Positions 7,114 to 14,531 of a stretch of DNA of 15,443 bases are shown piece by piece. Under the pieces are notes generated by a model that ran no database searches, was not told the origin of the DNA, and worked only from the letters and a program-made list of their open reading frames with translations. This stretch comes from an uncultured Clostridia bacterium (GTDB lineage: Bacteria; Bacillota; Clostridia; Lachnospirales; Anaerotignaceae), in contig CALASU010000155.1 in the NCBI GenBank assembly GCA_937888765.1, forward strand, positions 1 through 15,443, written 5' to 3'. Made by a program: the position numbers and the translations under genes. Numbering within the stretch: the first letter of the stretch is position 1; each line of letters opens with the position of its first letter.

Positions 7114-7122
7114 TGGTATCCT
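7114..7122 (+). promoter_or_regulatory. Possible extended -10 promoter of the lipid kinase gene
   Basis: TGGTATCCT has the TG of an extended -10 followed by TATCCT (four of six consensus bases). It sits between the spoVT terminator and the kinase start, where a promoter is needed. No clear -35 is visible because the terminator U-tract occupies that position. Confidence 0.3.
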
Positions 7123-7146
7123 GTCAGAAAAGAACGAAAAACGGAC

Positions 7147-7152
7147 GGGGAG
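7147..7152 (+). promoter_or_regulatory. Ribosome binding site fixing the lipid kinase start
   Basis: GGGGAG ends 7 nt before the ATG at 7160. An in-frame GTG at 7103 would add 19 residues, but it lies immediately after the spoVT terminator, has no Shine-Dalgarno sequence and comes before the candidate promoter. The family's N-terminal strand (IFIINPTAGQGK) also begins right after the ATG at 7160. Confidence 0.8.
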
Positions 7153-7159
7153 AACTGGC

Positions 7160-8098
7160 ATGGAACATATTTTCATCATCAATCCGACAGCTGGACAGGG
7201 AAAGGCAGAAAAGCTGATTCCGAAGATCAAAGAAGCAATGGAAGGGCTGGAGCTGACATACAGTATTTATACCACAATAGCAGGCGGCGATGCGGAACGA
7301 TTTGTAAAGGAAACCTGCGAAAAGGGCGAAGACGTAAGGTTTTATGTCTGCGGCGGCGACGGCAGTCTGCATGAGGCGGTAAATGGCGCAAAGGGATTTT
7401 CTAATGCGGAAATCGGACTGCTTCCTGTGGGCACGGGAAATGACTTTATCCGCAATTTTGGCAGGCAGAAGGATTTTATGGATATTTCTGCACAGGTAAA
7501 CGGCGAAAGCTTTTACAGTGATGTCATTGAGCTTAACGGCAGATATGCAGTCAATATGGCAAATATTGGCTTTGACTGCGATGTGGTGGCAAAAGCGGCA
7601 GAATGGAAGAAAAAACCACTTATCAGAGGCCCGTTTGCGTATGTGATGGGGATTATGAGTATGCTGGTAAAACCCATTGGCAGCTGGATGTCTTTCCGTC
7701 TGGGAGATGGTACGAAGCTGACAGGCAGATTTCTGCTCTGTACGATTGCAAACGGCAGGTTCTGCGGCGGAGGTTTCTGCTCCTCACCTCTGGCAACGGT
7801 CGAAGACGGATTGATGGATGTCGGGATTGTCAGTCTGATGACACGGCGTAAATTTATCGGTATCCTGCCCAAATATAAAACAGGGGAATATCTGGATACG
7901 AAACTGGCGGCACAGAAAGTACTGTATGAAAGAATGAATCGTCTGGAGATCGCAGTTCCCGAACCTATGCATATCAGCATTGACGGGGAAATCTCCGAAT
8001 TTACATACCTGAAAGCAGAAATCGTGCCGAAAGCCTTCCGTTTCATACTGCCTGCAGGACTGCTTGAAATGGAAGAAAAGGAAAAAGAAACAGAATAA
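7160..8098 (+). CDS. Diacylglycerol/YegS-family lipid kinase
   Basis: A 312-residue member of the DAGK-catalytic family (DagK/YegS/BmrU type), which transfers phosphate from ATP to a lipid hydroxyl, usually diacylglycerol, at the inner face of the membrane. Visible motifs in order are INPTAGQGK (8-15), the nucleotide-binding GGDGSLHEAVNG (65-76; family pattern GGDGT-x-N-E-x-x-N-G), LPVGTGNDF (88-96), and the late IDGE motif (D275, E277) of the C-terminal beta-sandwich. The length is typical. There is no signal peptide or membrane span; these enzymes are soluble and bind membranes peripherally. In Firmicutes DagK returns diacylglycerol from lipoteichoic-acid synthesis to phospholipid synthesis. 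Other members have different or unknown lipid substrates, so the exact substrate is open. The C-terminal tail is charged (MEEKEKETE) and followed by an A-rich stretch. Confidence 0.88.
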   Translation: MEHIFIINPTAGQGKAEKLIPKIKEAMEGLELTYSIYTTIAGGDAERFVKETCEKGEDVRFYVCGGDGSLHEAVNGAKGFSNAEIGLLPVGTGNDFIRNFGRQKDFMDISAQVNGESFYSDVIELNGRYAVNMANIGFDCDVVAKAAEWKKKPLIRGPFAYVMGIMSMLVKPIGSWMSFRLGDGTKLTGRFLLCTIANGRFCGGGFCSSPLATVEDGLMDVGIVSLMTRRKFIGILPKYKTGEYLDTKLAAQKVLYERMNRLEIAVPEPMHISIDGEISEFTYLKAEIVPKAFRFILPAGLLEMEEKEKETE

Positions 8099-8122
8099 AA
8101 ATAAAAACAAAAACAAAAAGAA

Positions 8123-8158
8123 AGGCGTGTATCTCAGAAGAGAAACACGCCTGTTTTT
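8123..8158. terminator. Bidirectional terminator between lipid kinase and CPBP protease genes
   Basis: AGGCGTGT (8123-8130) pairs with ACACGCCT (8145-8152). Inside it, TCTC (8132-8135) pairs with GAGA (8140-8143) around AGAA, extending the stem past a single A/A mismatch. GTTTTT follows on the plus strand. On the minus strand the A-rich run at 8099-8122 reads as a long T-rich tail, so the hairpin can serve both converging genes. Confidence 0.88.
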
Positions 8159-9062
8159 ATAAAGAAAAGAAGTAAGGCAATACACCCATCAGTATAAACA
8201 GTGCAAAAATCAGATAAACGGAGGGGGTCAGGAAACGTTCTTCATAAGAAACGCCGTCATCGGCATCCATCAGTGCAAAGTCTGTTTCCTCGGGATTTAC
8301 TTTCAGAAACAGATACAGCAGAAATGCCAGTGTGGGCAGAGAAAGCAGTGCCATCAGCCCGACGGAAGCAAGGAGTGCCAGTTCATTGCCTTCGGGAATG
8401 GCGGCAGCGGCTGCATATGCTTCAGGCTCAGAAAACATACTGAAAACGGTTGTGCCGTTGATAAGCATATGCGGCAGTACAGAGGCCCAGATGGAGTCTG
8501 TACGCTCTACCAGAAAGCAGAAAATAAAGCCGACACAGAAGGCATACGGAAGCTGCTGCAGATTCATATGCATCAGACCAAACAGCAGTGCACAGACAAA
8601 GGCACGTTTCCATTTACCCAGAAAATGATATCCGGAAAGAAAGATTCCACGAAAAGAAAGCTCCTCAAAAACAGCAGGAAAAACTGCCATGGAGAACACA
8701 GCGGGAATCGCTCCGCCGGAAATGACATTTTCAGCCGATTCCATAACGGGATTCGGGAAAAACAGGGTCATCAGAAACGAAAGAAAACTCATCAGGGGCT
8801 GTATGGCAAAGGCAAATGCCGCAAGCAGCAGAACATTTTTCCAGCCAAGGGGATTGAGCCGCAGTGTCTGTTTCAGCGGCTTTTTGGTATGAAGAAAATA
8901 GAGTACCAACGGGGGCAGATAACAGATGCTCTGTGCAAACAGCAGATAGGACTGTTCTGAAAATACATCGAAAGCCATCAGCAGGGAAAGCCCGAAGGAA
9001 ACGGCGATAAAATACAGAAAGAAAAATAAAGCAAAACGATTGGTCTGGGTTGTTTGTGTCAT
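8157..9062 (-). CDS. CPBP-family (CAAX protease/bacteriocin-processing) intramembrane metalloprotease
   Basis: A 301-residue multi-pass membrane protein. The three signature motifs of the CPBP/Abi family are intact: EELSFR (E133, E134, R138), FGLMH (F161, H165) and HMLIN (H198, N202). These Glu and His residues form the putative metal site of the Rce1-like fold. Hydrophobic segments lie near residues 11-31, 40-57, 77-102, 117-131, 155-185, 190-212, 228-253 and at the C-terminus (about 281-300), with an acidic loop (NPEETDFALMDADDG) before the last one. Bacterial members include bacteriocin self-immunity and Abi proteins, but most have no known substrate. No bacteriocin precursor was found nearby. 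AGGAGG (9073 to 9068) lies 5 nt before the ATG. No promoter is obvious between it and the upstream terminator. Confidence 0.87.
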   Translation of the reverse strand: MTQTTQTNRFALFFFLYFIAVSFGLSLLMAFDVFSEQSYLLFAQSICYLPPLVLYFLHTKKPLKQTLRLNPLGWKNVLLLAAFAFAIQPLMSFLSFLMTLFFPNPVMESAENVISGGAIPAVFSMAVFPAVFEELSFRGIFLSGYHFLGKWKRAFVCALLFGLMHMNLQQLPYAFCVGFIFCFLVERTDSIWASVLPHMLINGTTVFSMFSEPEAYAAAAAIPEGNELALLASVGLMALLSLPTLAFLLYLFLKVNPEETDFALMDADDGVSYEERFLTPSVYLIFALFILMGVLPYFFSL

Positions 9063-9085
9063 AAAAACCTCCTGGAAAAAATAAG

Positions 9086-9119
9086 AAAAATCGGTTTTTC
9101 TGTGAAAAACCGATTTTTT
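9086..9119 (-). terminator. Intrinsic terminator of the AI-2E-family permease gene
   Basis: AAAAATCGGTTTTTC (9086-9100) and GAAAAACCGATTTTT (9104-9118) form a perfect 15-bp stem around TGT. On the minus strand the stem is followed by T-rich sequence. It lies only 7 nt after the permease stop and 24 nt before the CPBP start, so any CPBP mRNA from upstream must read through it. It could also fold in the plus direction, where T-run 9114-9119 serves as the tail. Confidence 0.88.
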
Positions 9120-9125
9120 GCTGTT

Positions 9126-10361
9126 TTAATCAGATTCTTTAAATTCGTCGGTTTCTTCTTTTGTCAGTTCAAGCGGATTGGAAGAAGGATATTTTTTCCA
9201 ATACTGGCGGTTGATATATTCGCCGCTGAAAGTTTTAACAGTGGCAAAGATCGGAACACCGATGAACATACCGACAGGTCCAAGTGTGGCACCGCCGACC
9301 ACAACGGCAAGGATGATCCACAGCGGGCTCAGATCAAGAGAGTTCCCCAGAATTTTAGGGCCGAGGAAGTTGCCGTCAAACTGCTGCAGTACCAGAATGA
9401 ACAGCCCCACCCATACGGCTGTGATGGGGTTGATGAGCAGTGTGATGACGATAGCGGGAATCGCCCCGATGAATGGTCCGAAATAGGGAATCATATTGGT
9501 AACACCGATAATCAGGCTCAGAATCAGTGGGAACGGTGCTTTGATCAGTGACATGCCTACGAATGCCAGAATCCCAATGATGAGAGAGTCCAGTGCTTTG
9601 CCAACAATGAAATCCTGAAAAATATGGTGGATTCTGTTGGAAGTATACAGAAAATGCTTCGCCTGCTTGGGTGTGGACAGGGCATAGATGATTTTTTTCG
9701 CCTGTTTTGCGAAGCCTTCTTTATCATAAAGCATATAAAATGCAATAAAGATTGCCATAATCAGATTGAATGTAGCACGGCCGAATACAAACAGATTGCC
9801 GATGATGGTTTCCAAGAGAGCAGGCACATTCTGGGAAGCGGTTACCATGGGCTGCAGAATGCGGTTGATGATGCTGTTTACGTCGCTGCTGTCGATAAAG
9901 GAAATCTGATCGAAGAAAGTCTGTACCCGTTCTGTCATATTGGTGGAATAGGTCGGTACCTGTGTTGCCAGAGCCAGAATGGAATCCATGATTTCCGGCA
10001 GCAGATAAATTGTGATCCAGACAGAACCGCCGATAATGATGAAATAATTCAGCAGAATACAGAACATACGGTTTGTTTTCGGATGTGTCCGAAAATAACC
10101 GATATGTTTGCTGAAATGCCGCTCAAAAAATTTCATGAACGGATTCATTACATAGGCAATGGCAAAGCCCAGTAAAAAGGGTGCAGTCAAGGCACTCAGA
10201 TAGTTGAAAGCAACAAGGATACTTGTGCCAAGTGCAGGCAGATGCCCGATGATTTTTTCAAACAGAATGATGGCAACCGCAACCAGAAAAACGCAAAGAC
10301 TGATTTTCAGATACATTTTATCTTCATCGCTCCTGCGATGAAAGAAATCCAGTTTTTTCAT
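9126..10361 (-). CDS. AI-2E family (PerM/TqsA/YdiK-like) membrane transporter
   Basis: A 411-residue integral membrane protein of the AI-2E_transport (PF01594) type. It has the family layout: N-terminal membrane segments (about 20-35, 50-75, 100-120) with FLLGFAIAYVMNPFM, a central amphipathic region, then a C-terminal bundle with the conserved motifs NMIPYFGPFIGAIPA and LQQFDGNFLGPKILG followed by LSPLWIILAVVVGG. The name comes from Escherichia coli TqsA, an AI-2 exporter; other members move ions or have unknown cargo, so autoinducer export is not implied. The C-terminus is a charged cytoplasmic tail (ELTKEETDEFKESD). AGAGGT (10375 to 10370) lies 8 nt before the ATG. It is divergent from gdpP and followed by a strong terminator before the CPBP gene. 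Confidence 0.9.
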   Translation of the reverse strand: MKKLDFFHRRSDEDKMYLKISLCVFLVAVAIILFEKIIGHLPALGTSILVAFNYLSALTAPFLLGFAIAYVMNPFMKFFERHFSKHIGYFRTHPKTNRMFCILLNYFIIIGGSVWITIYLLPEIMDSILALATQVPTYSTNMTERVQTFFDQISFIDSSDVNSIINRILQPMVTASQNVPALLETIIGNLFVFGRATFNLIMAIFIAFYMLYDKEGFAKQAKKIIYALSTPKQAKHFLYTSNRIHHIFQDFIVGKALDSLIIGILAFVGMSLIKAPFPLILSLIIGVTNMIPYFGPFIGAIPAIVITLLINPITAVWVGLFILVLQQFDGNFLGPKILGNSLDLSPLWIILAVVVGGATLGPVGMFIGVPIFATVKTFSGEYINRQYWKKYPSSNPLELTKEETDEFKESD

Positions 10362-10378
10362 AATAGTACACCTCTGAA

Positions 10379-10396
10379 GCGGCTGCTTTCAGCCGC
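10379..10396 (-). promoter_or_regulatory. GC-rich hairpin just upstream of the permease ribosome binding site
   Basis: GCGGCTG (10379-10385) pairs with CAGCCGC (10390-10396) around a 4-nt loop. In the minus-strand mRNA this 7-bp stem ends 3 nt before the AGAGGT Shine-Dalgarno sequence at 10375-10370. It has no U-tract and lies inside the leader, so it is not a terminator. Possible roles are tuning translation or stabilising the message. Confidence 0.45.
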
Positions 10397-10476
10397 AGTA
10401 ATATTCCCATCATACTATGAATCGGGAACAAATTCCATAAAATTTGTGAAAAAATTTTATTTCTACATCTGTATGC

Positions 10477-10485
10477 AGTATAGCA
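10477..10485 (-). promoter_or_regulatory. Candidate extended -10 promoter for the AI-2E-family permease gene
   Basis: On the minus strand TGCTATACT (10485 to 10477) is an extended -10 box identical to the one before the glycosyltransferase gene. The -35 region is T-rich and poor. Transcription would start near 10470, giving a leader of about 110 nt that includes the AT-rich inverted repeat 10437-10460 and the GC-rich hairpin 10379-10396. Confidence 0.45.
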
Positions 10486-10592
10486 GAAAAATGTTAAGAA
10501 AAAAGAAACAAATTCTGACAGTCTGATGACTGCTGTTTTAAAACCGTTTCAAAATGGAGAAAAACGAAGGAGCGGGCTGTGCATTTTGCTTA

Positions 10593-10621
10593 TTGTGGCA
10601 GTGTTTTTTTTATGTTATACT
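10593..10621 (+). promoter_or_regulatory. Candidate promoter of the gdpP-rplI-dnaB operon
   Basis: TTGTGG (10593-10598), a 17-bp spacer and an extended -10 TGTTATACT (10613-10621) with TATACT five-sixths consensus. Transcription would start near 10628, about 46 nt before the gdpP ATG at 10674. With the permease promoter this makes 10362-10673 a divergent control region of 312 bp; nothing else in it is recognisable beyond short AT-rich repeats. Confidence 0.55.
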
Positions 10622-10660
10622 ATATAATCAGCAATTAAAATTTTTAGCTCTGTTTTATAT

Positions 10661-10665
10661 GGAGG
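10661..10665 (+). promoter_or_regulatory. Ribosome binding site fixing the gdpP start
   Basis: GGAGG ends 8 nt before the ATG at 10674. The frame stays open back to 10554, but starting there would place the first 40 codons across the promoter, and the extra residues match nothing in GdpP. Starting at 10674 gives 659 residues, the usual GdpP length. Confidence 0.85.
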
Positions 10666-10673
10666 CAACTGTT

Positions 10674-12653
10674 ATGGACGGATCAAATGAGAAACAGGAA
10701 AAGAGCGGGAGGAACCCTGTTGGGGGGACTGCCGTTGTGTTATGTATCTGCATCTGCTTTATTTTAGATGTAAAAATGGGGATCGGTGCGGCAATCGGTG
10801 CGGCGACCGGCTATTTTGCATGGACGATGCTGAAAGATGCAGAGTTGGCGGAAGAAACGGAAAGCATGGCAGCTACCTTTGTGGATACGGCTGTACTGAA
10901 GGAAAATTTCTCTATTCCGAAAAATCTGCCGATACCCTACGCGGTACTGGATGTGCGGGGCAGGCTTCTGATGTATAATGAAAAATTTACAGAGGTATTT
11001 CCTGAACTGAAAAAGGCAGAACCCGTTCTGGAGCAGCTTAGAAAGAAAAGCGGACAGGGGGAAGTGCTGACGGTCGAAGTTGACGGAAAGTATTATGATG
11101 CCGCAATCGACCACTGCGAGGTGGTAGAGCAGAACGGTGCAGTCGGTATGGTGCTGACACTGACATTGGTGGATGTGACAGAACGCTGTCAGCTGGAAAA
11201 GGCACTGAATGACAATGAAACCGTAATCGGACAGATCTTTCTGGATAATTATGAAGAGGTTGCGGACAGCCTTGCAGAGGATAAACTGCCAATTCTGTCG
11301 GCTCTGGTGGACAGAAAAATCAATCAGTTTGCGGCAGATGCCAATGGCGTGATTCGTAAGCTGGAAAAGGACAGATATCTTTTACTGCTTTCCAAAGGCG
11401 ATCTGGAAACCGTAAAGGAAAAGAAATTCGATATTATGAATACCCTGCGCGAAATCAGCGTAGGGGAACACATTCCCATGACAATGAGCATGGGGGTTGG
11501 TGTAGGCGGTGCTTCTCTGGAAGCGGCCATGGTCAGCGCAAAAGCGGCACTGGATCTGGCACTTGGCAGAGGCGGCGATCAGGTACTCATCAAAGAAGGC
11601 GAAAAGTATCTGTTTTATGGTGCAAAGGCAGGCGAAGTCGGCAGAAACGGCCGTATCCGTGCCAGAGTAAAAGCCGATGCACTCTGGGAGCTGATGGGCG
11701 AAGCCAGCAGTATCCTTGTTATGGGGCACAGACACGCCGATCTGGACAGTCTGGGTTCCTGTATGGGCATTTGTGCCATTGCAAGGGCGATGGATAAGAA
11801 ATGCCGTATCGTTATGAATGAAATCAGCGTAGGTATTAAGCACCTGTATGAAAATATGAAGGAAAACGGACATTATGAAGCCGCTCTGATTAAAGAAGCA
11901 GATGCGCTGAAGCTGATGGATGAAAAAACGCTTGTGATCGTTGTGGATACGCACAGAAGCAGTATGGTAGAAGGGCCGCAGGTACTGGAAGCGGCGAAAA
12001 AAATCGTGATTTTTGACCATCATAGAAAGAGTACCGATTTTATCGATCAGGCAGTGCTGATGTACCATGAACCCTATGCCTCTTCCACAGCAGAGCTGAT
12101 TACGGAAATGATTCAGCATATCGGCAAACGAATCAAGCTCAAGACCATCGAAGCCGATGCCCTTCTGGCGGGTATTACGGTAGATACCAAAAACTTTGCT
12201 GTAAAAACAGGTGCGATCACATTTGAAACGGCCGGTTTCCTGCGCAGAGTAGGCGCGGATAGTATCCGTGTGCGACTGCTGTTCCAGAATGATATGGATA
12301 CGTATAAAGCAAAGGCAGCGGCAGTGCGGGATGCAGAAATCTTTATGGAATGTATGGCAATTTCCGTTTGCCCCTCTGATGTGGAAAATTCTATGCTGAC
12401 GGCGGCACAGGCGGCAGATGATCTGATGAATGTAGTAGGCATCAAGGCATCTTTCGTATGCTGCAAGGTTGGGGAAGCGGTGCATATCAGTGCAAGAAGC
12501 TTCGGCGATATCAATGTACAGCGTATTATGGAAAAACTTGGCGGCGGTGGACATTATACGGTTTCGGGGGCACAGCTGAAGGAATGCAGTGTGGAAGAAG
12601 CCAAGGAAAAAATCCGCGGTGCCATTGAAGAATATATGAAGGAGGACAAATGA
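10674..12653 (+). CDS. gdpP: GdpP-type cyclic-di-AMP phosphodiesterase (DHH/DHHA1)
   Basis: A 659-residue membrane-bound phosphodiesterase that hydrolyses c-di-AMP to pApA. It has the canonical order: two N-terminal membrane segments (about 18-31 and 35-50), a PAS-like domain (about 84-170), a degenerate GGDEF domain (about 178-315, with GRGGDQ instead of an active GGDEF), a DHH domain and a DHHA1 domain. The catalytic metal ligands are present: GHRHADLD (H352, D356, D358), VDTHR (D425), DHH (D448, H449, H450) and DTKNF (D504). The DHHA1 motif GGGGH is at 623-627. GdpP controls c-di-AMP and so potassium/osmolyte uptake, wall stress and beta-lactam tolerance. It is the first gene of gdpP-rplI-dnaB, a very common Firmicutes arrangement; the gdpP stop and rplI start are separated by 1 nt. 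Confidence 0.96.
   Translation: MDGSNEKQEKSGRNPVGGTAVVLCICICFILDVKMGIGAAIGAATGYFAWTMLKDAELAEETESMAATFVDTAVLKENFSIPKNLPIPYAVLDVRGRLLMYNEKFTEVFPELKKAEPVLEQLRKKSGQGEVLTVEVDGKYYDAAIDHCEVVEQNGAVGMVLTLTLVDVTERCQLEKALNDNETVIGQIFLDNYEEVADSLAEDKLPILSALVDRKINQFAADANGVIRKLEKDRYLLLLSKGDLETVKEKKFDIMNTLREISVGEHIPMTMSMGVGVGGASLEAAMVSAKAALDLALGRGGDQVLIKEGEKYLFYGAKAGEVGRNGRIRARVKADALWELMGEASSILVMGHRHADLDSLGSCMGICAIARAMDKKCRIVMNEISVGIKHLYENMKENGHYEAALIKEADALKLMDEKTLVIVVDTHRSSMVEGPQVLEAAKKIVIFDHHRKSTDFIDQAVLMYHEPYASSTAELITEMIQHIGKRIKLKTIEADALLAGITVDTKNFAVKTGAITFETAGFLRRVGADSIRVRLLFQNDMDTYKAKAAAVRDAEIFMECMAISVCPSDVENSMLTAAQAADDLMNVVGIKASFVCCKVGEAVHISARSFGDINVQRIMEKLGGGGHYTVSGAQLKECSVEEAKEKIRGAIEEYMKEDK
12641..12645 (+). 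promoter_or_regulatory. rplI ribosome binding site inside the end of gdpP
   Basis: GGAGG lies within the last codons of gdpP, 9 nt before the rplI ATG at 12655, and the gdpP stop TGA (12651-12653) falls between the two. This layout allows ribosomes finishing gdpP to start rplI, so translation of the two genes is probably coupled. Confidence 0.75.
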
Positions 12654-12654
12654 T

Positions 12655-13101
12655 ATGAAAATGATTTTATTACAGGACGTGAAAAGCGTTGGGAAAAAAG
12701 GGGATCTGGTAAACGTAAGCGAAGGCTATGCAAAAAACTTCCTGCTGCCTAAAAAATATGCAGTAGAAGCAACAAAAGCAAACCTGAACGACTACGAACT
12801 GAAACAGAAAGCAGAAGCAAAACGCAAACAGGAAGAACTGGAAGAAGCACAGGCAACTGCAAAGGCTCTGGAAGACAAAGTGGTAGTGGTAAAAGTAAAA
12901 ACAGGCGAAAACGGCAAACTGTTCGGCTCTGTTACAAATAAGGAAGTTGCGGAAGCAATCGTAGACCAGACACAGCTGAAAATCGACAAAAAGAAAGTAT
13001 CCATCGGCGATCCTATCAAAATGGTTGGCGAAAGAACAGCTGTTGTAAAACTGCACCCCAAGGTGACAGCAGAAGTAAAAATCAAAATCGTAGAAGCATA
13101 A
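12655..13101 (+). CDS. rplI: 50S ribosomal protein bL9
   Basis: A 148-residue ribosomal protein with the full bL9 layout. An N-terminal rRNA-binding domain (1-50) carries the family signature VGKKGDLVNVSEGYAKNFLL. A long charged connecting helix (about 42-75; KQKAEAKRKQEELEEAQ) leads to a C-terminal domain (about 76-147) containing GKLFGSVTNKEV. bL9 binds 23S rRNA near the L1 stalk and helps hold the reading frame and limit ribosome collisions. The length is standard. It is second in the operon. Codon use is strongly biased toward AAA, GAA and GCA, as expected for a highly expressed gene. Confidence 0.98.
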   Translation: MKMILLQDVKSVGKKGDLVNVSEGYAKNFLLPKKYAVEATKANLNDYELKQKAEAKRKQEELEEAQATAKALEDKVVVVKVKTGENGKLFGSVTNKEVAEAIVDQTQLKIDKKKVSIGDPIKMVGERTAVVKLHPKVTAEVKIKIVEA

Positions 13102-13125
13102 GAACCCCGCAGGAGGCAGAAATAC

Positions 13126-14478
13126 ATGGAACAACAGGAGAAACAAGCGGAATACACCCGTACGGCAGTGCCTCCGCATGATGTGACAGCAGAGCAGGCG
13201 GTGCTTTGCTCCATGTTTCTGGACAGAGATGCGGCTTCTGTTGCGCTGGAGAGGCTGACGGGAGAGGATTTTTACCGTTCGGATCATCGTATGGTGTTTG
13301 AAGCGGCAGAGGAATTGCATCGCTCCGGTTTGCCGATTGATGTCATTACTGTAAAAAGCAAGCTGGATGAAAAAGGTATGTTTGAGCAGATAGGCGGCAT
13401 GTCGTTCCTGAAAGCTCTTTCCGCTGCAGTTGGCAGTTCTGTCAATATAGGCCATTATGTTAAGATTGTGGAAGAAAAAGCTGTCCTTCGCCGTCTGATT
13501 CGCACAGCGGGAGAAATTTCCCAGTTGAGCTATGATGGCAAAGAACCCACTAACAATATTATAGAAAAGGCAGAAAAGGATATTTTTGATATCATGCAGC
13601 ACCGTCATTCCGAGCAGTTTCATCATATTCGGGATATTGCAGTGGATTCCATTGAAAAGATTGAGGACATCTATCATTCCAAAGGAAAGCTGACGGGCGT
13701 ACCTACAGGTTTTGTGGACTTTGATGCAAAAACAGCAGGCTTGCAGAAATCCGATCTGATTCTGCTGGCGGCACGTCCTTCCATGGGGAAAACAGCCTTT
13801 GCGCTGAATATCATTCAGAATGCGGCAATCCGCAGCAATGTGCCAACAGCAGTTTTTTCTCTGGAAATGAGCAGAGAGCAGCTGGTAAACCGTATGCTCT
13901 GTTCCGAAGCCATGCTGGATGCACAGAAGCTGCGTACAGGTGAACTTGAGGATACGGACTGGAATGATCTGATCCGTGCCATGGGGCCGCTTTCCGAAGC
14001 CCCCATTTATATTGACGATACACCGGGGATAACTCCTATGGAGGTGCGTTCCAAATGTCGCCGTCTGAAAGTAGAAAAGGGGCTGGGACTGATCGTCATT
14101 GACTATTTACAGCTGATGAGCGGCAATGGCCGCAGCGATTCCAGACAGCAGGAAATTTCTGAAATTTCCCGTGCGCTGAAAGCAATCGCAAGAGAAATGG
14201 AAGCACCTGTTATCGCACTGAGCCAGCTGAGCCGTGCGTGTGAACAGCGTTCCGACCATCGCCCGATGCTTTCTGACCTGCGTGAATCGGGGGCAATCGA
14301 GCAGGATGCCGATATTGTGGCGTTCCTGTATCGTGATGAGTATTATTTCCCTGATACCGAAAAGAAAAATCAGGCTGAACTTATCATCGCAAAGCAGAGA
14401 AATGGCCCGACAGGGACGGTGGATCTGACTTGGATGGGACAGTATACAAAATTTGGGAACTTCCTGAAAAAGTTCTGA
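13126..14478 (+). CDS. dnaB: Replicative DNA helicase DnaB
   Basis: A 450-residue hexameric 5'-3' helicase of the replication fork (called DnaC in Bacillus). The N-terminal primase-interacting domain (about 15-115) begins with PHDVTAEQAVLCSMF. The RecA-like motor (about 185-448) holds Walker A ARPSMGKT (216-223, K222), Walker B LIVIDYLQLM (D326), the ALSQLSR strand with the nearby arginine finger region, and the DLRESGAIEQDAD motif. The length is normal and no intein is present at Walker A or elsewhere. AGGAGG (13111-13116) lies 9 nt before the ATG, in a 24-nt gap after rplI. It is the last gene of the operon; a hairpin and then an IS3-family element follow within about 28 nt of the stop codon. 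Confidence 0.98.
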   Translation: MEQQEKQAEYTRTAVPPHDVTAEQAVLCSMFLDRDAASVALERLTGEDFYRSDHRMVFEAAEELHRSGLPIDVITVKSKLDEKGMFEQIGGMSFLKALSAAVGSSVNIGHYVKIVEEKAVLRRLIRTAGEISQLSYDGKEPTNNIIEKAEKDIFDIMQHRHSEQFHHIRDIAVDSIEKIEDIYHSKGKLTGVPTGFVDFDAKTAGLQKSDLILLAARPSMGKTAFALNIIQNAAIRSNVPTAVFSLEMSREQLVNRMLCSEAMLDAQKLRTGELEDTDWNDLIRAMGPLSEAPIYIDDTPGITPMEVRSKCRRLKVEKGLGLIVIDYLQLMSGNGRSDSRQQEISEISRALKAIAREMEAPVIALSQLSRACEQRSDHRPMLSDLRESGAIEQDADIVAFLYRDEYYFPDTEKKNQAELIIAKQRNGPTGTVDLTWMGQYTKFGNFLKKF

Positions 14479-14480
14479 TA

Positions 14481-14506
14481 AAAAAGAGCATCGACAAAAG
14501 TTGATG
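14481..14506 (+). terminator. Probable dnaB terminator stem, interrupted by the insertion element
   Basis: CATCGAC (14489-14495) pairs with GTTGATG (14500-14506) around AAAA, with one G-U pair. It is preceded by the run AAAAAGAG. In a bidirectional Clostridia terminator the right arm would continue as CTCTTTTT, complementary to that run. Instead the sequence switches at once to TGACCCC, the end of the IS3-family element. The simplest reading is that the element inserted at the base of the stem and removed the U-tract. Confidence 0.5.
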
Positions 14507-14531
14507 TGACCCCAAAAAGTTAGACTTTTAT

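Noticed and set aside
8157..9062. CPBP protease considered as part of a bacteriocin/immunity cluster
   Set aside because: No small leader peptide with a GG site, transporter or modification gene lies nearby; the AI-2E permease is a common housekeeping family.
10554..10673. Upstream in-frame start for gdpP adding 40 residues
   Set aside because: The extension crosses the candidate promoter and lacks a suitable ribosome binding site, while the ATG at 10674 has GGAGG and gives the standard length.
12670..13677. Long minus-strand open frame opposite rplI and dnaB
   Set aside because: Phe- and Cys-rich shadow of two essential, well-identified genes. Codon bias in those genes leaves the opposite strand free of stops.
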